Positions 1 to 5,527 of a stretch of DNA of 21,260 nt are shown in pieces. The notes beneath the pieces were generated by a model, which saw nothing but the letters and a program-made list of their open reading frames with translations, ran no database searches and was not told the DNA's origin. Numbering within the stretch: the stretch's first letter is position 1; each line of letters starts with the position of its first letter. A program made the position numbers and the translations under genes. The stretch lies in the IMG/VR virus record IMGVR_UViG_3300025449_000065, positions 1 to 21,260 of that record, one strand, 5' to 3'. Source of the stretch: a virus.

Positions 1-573
1 GGCGGTCTAGACATCCGTACAGCAAGTAACTACATTGTGTTATCTGATGGTGCTGGTAATCCTAGGGGTGTGTTTGATAGCAATGGTGCGTTTTTATTAG
101 GCGCAACAGCAGAAGTTTTAGTTGGTTATCAAACAACTAGCTTTAATGGCTCAAGTTATCGTGGATTAGTCTTAAATGATACTGCTAATGCAAATACTTG
201 TGGCTTTATTTCTTTTGCAGAAAGTGGAACGCAAATTGGCTCTATTACTAGAGTTGGTTCAACTTCCGCAGTTATTTATAACACCACATCTGACCAAAGA
301 TTAAAATCTAATATTGTTGATGCTGCACCAGTTTTAGATAAATTAATGACTGTAAAAGTTCGTCAATTTGATTGGACTGAAGGTAATTTGCATCAAGATG
401 CTGGATTTATTGCTCAAGAGTTAGCACCAATTTTGTCAGGAATTGTTACTGAAGGTAAAACAGAAGAAGATATGTGGCAACTTGATTATTCAAGATTAAC
501 TCCATACCTTGTAAAAGCAATCCAAGAACTATCCGCAGAAGTAACCGCACTCAAAGCTAAATTAGGAGCATAA
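1..573 (+). CDS. Tail fibre C-terminus with S74 intramolecular chaperone (5' partial)
   Basis: The frame is open from base 1, so this is the end of a longer gene whose start lies left of the window. A start at GTG 37 would be an artefact of the cut. The C-terminal half has the hallmarks of a peptidase S74 (endosialidase-type) chaperone: TTSDQRLKSNI, then FDW, then DAGFIAQEL and a terminal helical stretch ending SAEVTALKAKLGA. These domains trimerise phage fibres and then cut themselves off in front of the Ser of the Ser-Asp pair. Here that Ser is encoded at 289-291 and Asp at 292-294, so cleavage would release about 94 residues. The part before it (1-288) is a beta-rich fibre stalk. It probably belongs to a receptor-binding tail fibre or spike. 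Domain call is strong; the receptor is unknown. Confidence 0.9.
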   Translation, partial: GGLDIRTASNYIVLSDGAGNPRGVFDSNGAFLLGATAEVLVGYQTTSFNGSSYRGLVLNDTANANTCGFISFAESGTQIGSITRVGSTSAVIYNTTSDQRLKSNIVDAAPVLDKLMTVKVRQFDWTEGNLHQDAGFIAQELAPILSGIVTEGKTEEDMWQLDYSRLTPYLVKAIQELSAEVTALKAKLGA

Positions 574-575
574 AA

Positions 576-917
576 ATGACAACCCAATATTCCACGACCA
601 TCAACTCGATGTACACACTAAACACACCTAACCCAGACTATGTAGTCAATGTTTTGTTTACTGTTAGCGGTACAGACGGCACTCATACTGCCTCTATTGA
701 CGGCAACATCCAATTTGCCCAAGAAGCTAAAGAGTCAGGATTTATTCCTTACGCTAACTTAACAGAAGCTATCGTATTAGGCTGGATTAACGAAGCTACT
801 GACAATCAGGCTAACTATTATGCCAATATTGATGGTCAAATTGCCTCAATTGTAAACCCACCAGTTAGCCCACAGAACACACCACTTCCTTGGGCAACGA
901 CTACATCTAAAGCCTAA
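576..917 (+). CDS. Small DUF7936-like phage protein, function unknown
   Basis: A 113-residue protein that starts 2 bases after the fibre stop, with an AGGAG ribosome site inside the end of the fibre gene, so the two are probably co-translated. The centre reads VLFTVSGTDGTHTASIDG, followed by GFIPYANLTEAIVLGWI. This pattern resembles a small family of phage proteins often found beside fibre genes (DUF7936 by memory; a profile search would settle it). No signal peptide, membrane segment or catalytic motif is visible. The C-terminus is Pro/Thr-rich (PPVSPQNTPLPW). Position suggests a fibre accessory or assembly protein, but this is inference. Confidence 0.75.
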   Translation: MTTQYSTTINSMYTLNTPNPDYVVNVLFTVSGTDGTHTASIDGNIQFAQEAKESGFIPYANLTEAIVLGWINEATDNQANYYANIDGQIASIVNPPVSPQNTPLPWATTTSKA

Positions 918-932
918 CAAGGTAAATAAACA

Positions 933-1181
933 ATGAACGAGATGGACCCAATCAAAACCGCAAGGGAGCTTGCTACCCATGCCAATGACATTGAGCACCT
1001 ACAAGCCGACATGGACAAGATGATTCAGGAGATGAAAGAGATCAAGGAGTGCATCCAAGCCATCCAGAAAACCTTAGCTGAGGCTCATGGTGGTTGGAGA
1101 CTGCTACTGGGCATCGGCGGTGCTGCGGCTCTTTTAGGCGCCATTCTGGCCAATCTGTTTCAAGGCTTTTTGAACAAGTGA
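933..1181 (+). CDS. XhlA-like coiled-coil membrane protein, putative holin
   Basis: An 82-residue protein with an N-terminal amphipathic helix rich in Glu/Lys/Ile (residues about 10-50, coiled-coil-like) and one hydrophobic C-terminal segment (about 55-77, LLLGIGGAAALLGAILANLF) ending with Lys. This layout matches haemolysin XhlA-type phage membrane proteins, which act as holins or holin partners. It opens the lysis cassette, upstream of a second membrane protein, spanins and lysozyme. A ribosome site AAGGTAA lies about 8 bases before ATG 933; ATG 942 is an alternative start four codons in. Its stop overlaps the next start by four bases (GTGA). Whether it is the holin itself or an antiholin cannot be told from sequence. 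Confidence 0.75.
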   Translation: MNEMDPIKTARELATHANDIEHLQADMDKMIQEMKEIKECIQAIQKTLAEAHGGWRLLLGIGGAAALLGAILANLFQGFLNK

Positions 1182-1408
1182 GCCAAATACTAAAACAGCT
1201 TCTAACCGGCAAAGACTGTCAAACTTATGACATCGGCCGGGTGACTTGGTTAATTAGTTTATTAGCCGTCATTGCGCTCGCTTTTTATGAGGTGATGAAC
1301 AACACTGTCAGCATCCGCGAACTGGCTGAGTCATTGGGCATTGTCTCAGCTGCTGGCGGAGCCAGTGTGGCCATGAAGGGCCGCACAGAGCCTAATGGGG
1401 AACAATAG
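1178..1408 (+). CDS. Small one-helix membrane protein, putative holin or antiholin
   Basis: I place the start at GTG 1178, overlapping the previous stop (GTGA). This gives 76 residues; a start further upstream (ATG 1094) would read through the preceding gene in another frame and gives an Arg/Cys-rich tail that looks non-coding. The protein has a short N-terminal region (LLTGKDCQTYDIGR), one membrane segment (about residues 22-38, VTWLISLLAVIALAFYE) and an Ala/Gly-rich C-terminal stretch ending TEPNGEQ. Small proteins with the LLTGKDGQTYD-membrane helix-AAGGA layout are common beside phage lysis genes. Two adjacent membrane proteins in a lysis cassette often act as a holin/antiholin pair, but which is which is inference. 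Confidence 0.7.
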   Translation: MSQILKQLLTGKDCQTYDIGRVTWLISLLAVIALAFYEVMNNTVSIRELAESLGIVSAAGGASVAMKGRTEPNGEQ

Positions 1409-1482
1409 TGCCGTATAAAGATCCAGCTAAAAATTCAGCTTGTAAACGTGCTTGGTATTTGAATAACAAAGAGCAAATTTAG
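1408..1482 (+). pseudogene. 24-codon frame resembling the N-terminus of HNH-type phage proteins
   Basis: A GTG start overlaps the last base of the previous stop (TAGTG). The frame reads (M)PYKDPAKNSACKRAWYLNN, then KEQI and a TAG stop. The MPYKDP-K-x-(A/R)-x-x-R-x-(W/Y) pattern is the usual N-terminus of many small basic phage proteins, including HNH homing-endonuclease-like ones, in which a Cys-rich zinc and nuclease part follows. Here nothing of that follows: reading past the TAG in the same frame runs into the spanin gene out of frame. It is either a deletion remnant of such a gene or a translated minipeptide that couples its neighbours. The 96-base gap 1409-1504 holds nothing else I recognise except the hairpin at 1493-1505. 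Confidence 0.45.
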
Positions 1483-1492
1483 AAAAAGGTAA

Positions 1493-1505
1493 TAGGTCAG
1501 ACCTA
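1493..1505 (+). promoter_or_regulatory. Small hairpin covering the spanin ribosome site
   Basis: TAGGT-CAG-ACCTA forms a 5-bp stem with a 3-base loop. Its 5' arm contains the only AGG at a suitable distance from the spanin ATG, and its last base is the A of that start codon. In mRNA it could lower spanin translation. The structure is short and could be chance. Confidence 0.3.
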
Positions 1506-1912
1506 TGTTCCCATTAGGAATCATAACTTATGCAAAAATTGGATTTTGTGCTTTACTGTTATGTGGCGCTGGCTATCTTGGCTACTCTTTGGAAGCTGCT
1601 CGCTTTGATCGTTATAAAGCTGAGCAACTGGCTCAAACGCAAAAAGCCGAACACGAACATCAAGCAGCGGCCGACCAAATAAGGAAAGAAAAAGATGCTC
1701 AAATTGCTGCTATCAACAACAGCCTCGCTGATGCTCTTGTGCAGCTGCGTAGCCGTCCCAGTCGCGCCCAAGCCTCCAGCAATGGACAAGGCGGAACTGG
1801 GCTGTCCCTTTCTGCAGAGGATGCAACTTTTCTTGAGCGGGAAGCTGCCAGAGCAGACGTGCTCAGAAGCGCGCTAGACGCTTGCTATAAACAATACGAC
1901 GCACTGAAATAA
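1505..1912 (+). CDS. Inner-membrane spanin subunit (Rz-like)
   Basis: A 135-residue protein with a single N-terminal membrane anchor (about residues 8-28, YAKIGFCALLLCGAGYLGYS) and a long charged helix (about 29-95) rich in Ala/Gln/Glu/Lys, then a Ser/Gly-rich linker and a second helix ending at DACYKQYDALK. This is the architecture of i-spanins, which sit in the inner membrane, span the periplasm as coiled coils and fuse inner to outer membrane with the o-spanin in the last step of lysis of Gram-negative hosts. The call is confirmed by the lipoprotein encoded inside it in the +1 frame. It lies between the holin-like genes and the lysozyme. The ATG may be partly masked by the hairpin at 1493-1505. 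Confidence 0.88.
   Translation: MFPLGIITYAKIGFCALLLCGAGYLGYSLEAARFDRYKAEQLAQTQKAEHEHQAAADQIRKEKDAQIAAINNSLADALVQLRSRPSRAQASSNGQGGTGLSLSAEDATFLEREAARADVLRSALDACYKQYDALK
1695..1877 (+). CDS. Outer-membrane lipoprotein spanin subunit (Rz1-like), nested in Rz
   Basis: A 60-residue frame lying wholly inside the i-spanin gene in the +1 frame, the same arrangement as lambda Rz/Rz1. The N-terminus is a lipoprotein signal: MLKLL, a hydrophobic stretch and the lipobox LCS-C, with the lipidated Cys at residue 18. The mature part starts CVAVPVAPKPP, a Pro-rich segment typical of Rz1 proteins. Mature length would be 43 residues, short but within the range of o-spanins. It would sit in the outer membrane and bind the periplasmic end of the i-spanin. 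The overlapping codons force the i-spanin to keep its helix here, which argues that both frames are under selection. Confidence 0.82.
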   Translation: MLKLLLSTTASLMLLCSCVAVPVAPKPPAMDKAELGCPFLQRMQLFLSGKLPEQTCSEAR

Positions 1913-1925
1913 GCGCGTCCCCCAA

Positions 1926-1950
1926 TTTGCATTATTATATGCAAAGTAAG
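1926..1950 (+). promoter_or_regulatory. Copy A of the TTTGCATTAKTATA intergenic element
   Basis: The gap before the lysozyme gene has TTTGCATTATTATATGCAAA, whose first 14 bases match the two other copies (2492-2510 and 9236-9254) at 13 positions. In this copy the sequence also forms an inverted repeat: TTTGCAT, a TATTAT loop and ATGCAAA (1926-1945), placed directly before the AAGGAG ribosome site (1948-1953). It could act as a promoter, an operator or an RNA hairpin. There is no good -35 box at the expected distance, which argues against a plain host sigma-70 promoter. Confidence 0.45.
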
Positions 1951-1958
1951 GAGCAAAA

Positions 1959-2480
1959 ATGAATAAAAAGATAGTTGTAATACTACTGTGGGTTTTAGGC
2001 ATATTTGCCGCAATTCACTTCACAGACCGTTATACCCAGATTGAAGAAAACATCATGGCAATTGCTAAATCAACCCTAGACTTCATCACCAAAGAAGAAG
2101 GCGCCCGCAACAAGGCCTACAAGGACTCTAAGGGTTTGTGGACTATTGGGGTAGGACACCTCATCAAAGCGGACGAGCAATATCTCCTAACAGCCACCTT
2201 GACAGACGAGCAGGTAGAAGACCTGCTTAAAAGCGATTTAAAGTGGTGTAGCGAGGCCGTAGAGACCTCGGTGAAGGTACCCCTACAGCAACATCAATTT
2301 GACGCCTTATACAGCCTCTGCTTCAATATTGGGGAGACTAACTTCCGTAAGTCTACTGTTGTTAAGAAGATTAACGCAAATGATATGCAGGGGGCGGCAG
2401 ATGCCATCCTCATGTGGAATAAGCCAGATGTGCTTATTAACCGCAGAAAACGCGAAAGAGCATTGTTTTTAGGGGCGTAA
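1959..2480 (+). CDS. T4-type lysozyme endolysin (GH24) with N-terminal membrane/SAR-like segment
   Basis: A 173-residue muramidase that cuts the glycan chains of peptidoglycan. The catalytic region EEGARNKAYKDSKGLWTIGV (starting at residue 46) carries the Glu-Asp-Thr triad E47, D56, T62, with exactly the spacing of T4 lysozyme E11, D20, T26. The C-terminal domain has FDALYSLCFNIG and a terminal NRRKRERALF, as usual in this family. Ahead of the enzyme is a hydrophobic stretch (residues about 5-20, IVVILLWVLGIFAAIH) not present in T4 lysozyme; it resembles a signal-anchor-release or signal sequence, which would allow export through the host Sec system. A second ATG (M33, at 2055) directly before the catalytic domain could give a 141-residue cytosolic form. 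Ribosome site AAGGAG is strong. Confidence 0.92.
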   Translation: MNKKIVVILLWVLGIFAAIHFTDRYTQIEENIMAIAKSTLDFITKEEGARNKAYKDSKGLWTIGVGHLIKADEQYLLTATLTDEQVEDLLKSDLKWCSEAVETSVKVPLQQHQFDALYSLCFNIGETNFRKSTVVKKINANDMQGAADAILMWNKPDVLINRRKRERALFLGA

Positions 2481-2491
2481 ACCACCCATTT

Positions 2492-2510
2492 TTTGCATTA
2501 GTATAAGTAG
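2492..2510 (+). promoter_or_regulatory. Copy B of the TTTGCATTAKTATA intergenic element
   Basis: TTTGCATTAGTATAAGTAG, preceded by three more T, lies in the 71-base gap before the Lys/Gly-rich gene. It matches copy C (9236-9254) at 18 of 19 positions. TATAAG could serve as a -10 box, but the region 17 bases upstream (AAACCA) does not look like a -35 box. I take it as a candidate phage-specific promoter for the structural block. Confidence 0.5.
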
Positions 2511-2551
2511 GACTGATCATCCTTTTTTAATCAATTACTCGAGGAATTGCC

Positions 2552-3673
2552 ATGGAAGGCTTTAAAAAGATAGTTAAAATGAAGACAGGCGGCGGCGTGT
2601 CTAAGGCTGTAGCTAAGTGCTATGGCGGCAAGATGAAAAAAGGCGGAGAAGTTGATGCTGCTGATATCAAGCAAGATAAAGCAATTGTTAAAAAAGCCTT
2701 TGCTATGCACGATAAACAAGAGCATGGTGGCGAAAAGACTGATCTTTCCAAACTCAAGCGCGGTGGCCGTTCCAAAAAAGAATGTGGTACTGTCCGTAAA
2801 TACAAGACCGGTGGCTCTGTAACCAACGTTTACGAAGCTAAGAAATCTTCTGGTGACTTAGATAACATCCGCAAAACCAAGTTAATCAAACCCGGTAAAG
2901 CAGCTGCCCCATCTAAAGCAACTGTAAAAGGCAAAGACGTCGGTGCTAAAACCACCGGTGCATCTGGTCACAAAGACCCATACATTAAGAGCAAAGAATC
3001 TGGTAAAGCAGCTGCAGCTCCATCTGGTGCTAAAGGTGGACCAAACAAATACAAGTGCGGCGGTAAAGTAAAGAAAATGGCCGGTGGTAAGCAAGTAGGC
3101 GCAACTGAAGCCCAACAAAAATACTACGACAAGAACATGGCTGAAGGCGACAAAAAAGCAGCAAAAGCCGATTACGAAGCCTTTGGTTCACGTGGCGATG
3201 CAGCTCGTAAAGGTATGTCAGAAGGTCGTATGGATGCACTTGGCAACCCATATAAGAAGGGTGGCAAAGCAAAAGTAAAAAAGTTTGCTGACGGCGGCTA
3301 TACTGGTGACGATCCGATTGTTAAGTATCGTATGGGTATGACTGACGCTGCTGGCAATCCAACAATACCAACTCCGGCTGCTGCACCAGCTCCTACAGCA
3401 CCTAATCCAGCTATGATTGAAGACGAAAGCGATCGCGGCAATGTAAGCCCAGCTGCTGCAGCTTTCAACAAAGATATCCCTGGCGCAGGTCCAGTGGCCC
3501 CATCTACAGCATTACGCCCAACTCCAAGAGTGCGTCGTGTTACAGCAATGAAAAAACCTGGCATGATGGATAATCTATTAGCTAAGCCAAGCGTTAAAAA
3601 CTTCTTAAACAACTTTAACCAGTCTGCTTTAATAGGTGCTAAAAAAGGCGGCAAAATTAAAGGTAAATGCTAA
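2552..3673 (+). CDS. Lys/Gly-rich basic protein with KxGGK/FADGG repeats, function unknown
   Basis: A 373-residue, strongly basic protein of low complexity; the ribosome site GAGGAA sits 8 bases ahead. The first 250 residues are built from Lys, Gly and Ala with recurring Gly-Gly motifs: CYGGKMKKGGE, KYKCGGKVKKMAGGK, KKGGKAKVKKFADGGY and, at the very end, AKKGGKIKGKC. Residues about 270-310 are Pro/Ala-rich and the last 70 contain RPTPRVRRV. Cys residues recur beside the Gly-Gly motifs and close the protein. No known enzyme fold is visible. It heads the structural block, directly behind copy B of the shared intergenic element. Binding to nucleic acid, or a role as a virion component or scaffold, would fit the charge, but this is inference. 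Confidence 0.75.
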   Translation: MEGFKKIVKMKTGGGVSKAVAKCYGGKMKKGGEVDAADIKQDKAIVKKAFAMHDKQEHGGEKTDLSKLKRGGRSKKECGTVRKYKTGGSVTNVYEAKKSSGDLDNIRKTKLIKPGKAAAPSKATVKGKDVGAKTTGASGHKDPYIKSKESGKAAAAPSGAKGGPNKYKCGGKVKKMAGGKQVGATEAQQKYYDKNMAEGDKKAAKADYEAFGSRGDAARKGMSEGRMDALGNPYKKGGKAKVKKFADGGYTGDDPIVKYRMGMTDAAGNPTIPTPAAAPAPTAPNPAMIEDESDRGNVSPAAAAFNKDIPGAGPVAPSTALRPTPRVRRVTAMKKPGMMDNLLAKPSVKNFLNNFNQSALIGAKKGGKIKGKC

Positions 3674-3674
3674 T

Positions 3675-3845
3675 ATGCCATCCAAAAGCCAAGCACAAGA
3701 GCGCTTGATGGCCGCTTCGGCTCACAATCCTAAGTTTGCTAAAAAGGTTGGTGTGCCCACTAAAGTTGCCAAAGAGTTTAACAAAGCCGACAAAGGCGTC
3801 AAACTTAAATCATTACCAAAGCGGGTTTCTGGTAGGGGGCGCTAA
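3675..3845 (+). CDS. Small basic phage protein (MPSKSxxQ family), function unknown
   Basis: I start at ATG 3675, one base after the previous stop, rather than at an upstream in-frame ATG (3636) that lies inside the preceding gene. This gives 56 residues: MPSKSQAQERLMAASAHN, then FAKKVGVPTKVAKEFNKADK and a basic tail ending SGRGR. The MPSKSxxQxxxMAA...FAKKVGVPxxVAKEFxxADKG pattern is frequent in small phage proteins beside head or connector genes. Function is not known. It is strongly basic, has no Cys and no membrane segment. A Gly-rich AGGGGG site precedes the next gene, whose ATG follows this stop without a gap. Confidence 0.75.
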   Translation: MPSKSQAQERLMAASAHNPKFAKKVGVPTKVAKEFNKADKGVKLKSLPKRVSGRGR

Positions 3846-4913
3846 ATGGCGTACAGCAACACAACTGGTCAAACAACAATCAATGTTGACCAGCTAATTT
3901 CATACGCATTTCGTGACTCCGGCAAAGCTGCCGAGGAAATGACACCTGAGCTAGTTAACGCTGGCAAACAGGCGCTTTTTTACAACCTTCAAAATCTTTC
4001 CAATTTAGGCGTTAATCTTTGGCTTTTGGAAAACCAATTATACGGAGCCTTAACAGCCCAGCAACAATTGGTTCTTCCAAAAACCACAATTGATGTTCGT
4101 GAAGCAAACTGGGTTTATATTATTAACCAGTCAGCTTCTGAATATTTACCAGTAGATAACCCAAGCTCCCCCGCAGTATTTGATCAAAACTTAGATTTAG
4201 TTTCCACATCCACTGTAGGTAAAAACTATTTTGGTCTTGAATACACATCTGCCCAGCCTGTTTATTACGTTGGTTTTAATGGTTACGCTGCTAACGGCGG
4301 TACAACTACATACAATTTTGCGTATGAAGTAAGCAATGACGGCGTGACTTGGAAAACTGTGCAACAATTTCCAGCTACCACATTGTCTGATAAACAATGG
4401 CAATATTTTAATATTAGTATTACCCCAACATACAAATATTATAGATTACGTGAAACAGTAGCAACAACTTTTTCTATTCGTCAAATTGTGTTTTCAACCA
4501 GCCAACAAGTTATTCCTTTGGCCCGTTTAAACCGCGATGATTACTGGAATTTACCAAACAAACAGTTTCCATCGGTTCGTTCGTTACAATACTGGTATGA
4601 CCGAACCATTGAGCCTTCAATGTATTTATGGCCTGTGCCAAATAATGATTTCCAAATGTTTCAGCTTCTTGTTGAAAAACAAATGGAAGATGTTGGTTCA
4701 TTAACAAACCAAATTTATGTTCCTGATCGTTGGATTAACTCTGTGCAAGCTACACTATCACATCGTTTATCTCTTCAGATACCTGGTGTAGATTCAAACC
4801 GTATTCAATATTTAGAAGGCTTGGCAGAGAAATATTTCATGCAAGCTAATAACGAAGAGCGTGATAAATCGCCTATTTACTTCCAACCTAATATAAGCTA
4901 TTACACAAGATGA
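3846..4913 (+). CDS. Head-tail connector/adaptor-type protein with discoidin-like insert
   Basis: A 355-residue protein. The N-terminus (about 1-105) begins TTINVDQLISYAFRDSGKAA and is mainly helical, the usual start of a podovirus connector family; the C-terminal part (about 222-335) has the conserved LNRDDYWNLPNK, YDRTIEPSMYLWPVP and PDRWINSVQATLSHRL. Between them (about 110-217) lies a beta-sandwich-like stretch with YYVGFNGYA, VSNDGVTWKTV and KYYRLRE, the pattern of F5/8 type C (discoidin, galactose-binding-like) domains, probably an inserted surface domain. It overlaps the next gene by four bases (ATGA). The neighbour is an SU10-type adaptor, so this is probably another ring of the head-tail interface. 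The exact ring it forms is inference. Confidence 0.72.
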   Translation: MAYSNTTGQTTINVDQLISYAFRDSGKAAEEMTPELVNAGKQALFYNLQNLSNLGVNLWLLENQLYGALTAQQQLVLPKTTIDVREANWVYIINQSASEYLPVDNPSSPAVFDQNLDLVSTSTVGKNYFGLEYTSAQPVYYVGFNGYAANGGTTTYNFAYEVSNDGVTWKTVQQFPATTLSDKQWQYFNISITPTYKYYRLRETVATTFSIRQIVFSTSQQVIPLARLNRDDYWNLPNKQFPSVRSLQYWYDRTIEPSMYLWPVPNNDFQMFQLLVEKQMEDVGSLTNQIYVPDRWINSVQATLSHRLSLQIPGVDSNRIQYLEGLAEKYFMQANNEERDKSPIYFQPNISYYTR

Positions 4914-5524
4914 GCGTAATAATGACCTACGATTCGCTGGTTTTAAATATCCAGCAATACATGGAGCGTGATGACGCAGATTTTGTTGCGCAGATTCCTA
5001 ACCTTATTGCGTTAGCAGAATCTTCTATTGCTGCTGAACTTAAAACATACCTCCAGCTTATTGTGGTAGAAACCAATCTAGCAACTAATCAGACTGTGCT
5101 TAATAAGCCAGCTCGTTGGCGTAAAACTGTTTCTATGAAAGTTAATGGTAAACCAGTGCTGCTTCGTAGCCAAGATTATGTAGCCCAGTATCTTTCAGAA
5201 TCTAGCAACGGTCAGCCACAGTATTATTCAGAGTACGATTTTAACAACTGGAATTTTGCACCGGCACCAAATACAAGCTACCCAGTAGAAATTATTTACT
5301 ACGCCGAAGTGCAGCCATTGGATGAAACAAATCAACAGAATTTATGGACTGCTATTGCACCACAAGCTATGTTGTACGGAGCACTTTTACAAGCTCAAGG
5401 ATATTTAAAAGCCTTAGATAAATTGCCTGTTTGGAAGGGCTATTACACAGATGCTATTGCAGCACTTAAGAAAGAAGACAATTCTCGCCGGGTAGATCGT
5501 AACACTTCGGTACAGGAACCCTAA
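4910..5524 (+). CDS. SU10-type phage adaptor protein
   Basis: A 204-residue protein matching the SU10 adaptor family by pattern: MTYDSLVLNIQQYMERDDAD, FVAQIPNLIALAESSIAAEL, then KPARWRKTVSM, QPQYYSEYDFNNWNFAP and a C-terminal helix with LLQAQGYLKALDKLPVWKGY. Such adaptors bind the portal ring and join the head to the short tail. ATG 4910 overlaps the previous stop; the in-frame ATG 4922 is an equally likely start, because relatives usually begin MTYDSL. The close coupling to the previous gene fits two proteins made in similar amounts. No anomalies seen. Confidence 0.85.
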   Translation: MSVIMTYDSLVLNIQQYMERDDADFVAQIPNLIALAESSIAAELKTYLQLIVVETNLATNQTVLNKPARWRKTVSMKVNGKPVLLRSQDYVAQYLSESSNGQPQYYSEYDFNNWNFAPAPNTSYPVEIIYYAEVQPLDETNQQNLWTAIAPQAMLYGALLQAQGYLKALDKLPVWKGYYTDAIAALKKEDNSRRVDRNTSVQEP

Positions 5525-5527
5525 TAT

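Noticed and set aside
1094-1177. Upstream extension of the second lysis membrane protein to ATG 1094
   Set aside because: The extra residues are an out-of-frame reading of the preceding holin-like gene; the GTGA overlap at 1178 is a better start.
2469-2496. Possible terminator after the lysozyme gene
   Set aside because: A T-run is present, but the only pairing (GGG with CCC across the stop codon) is three base pairs, too weak to call.
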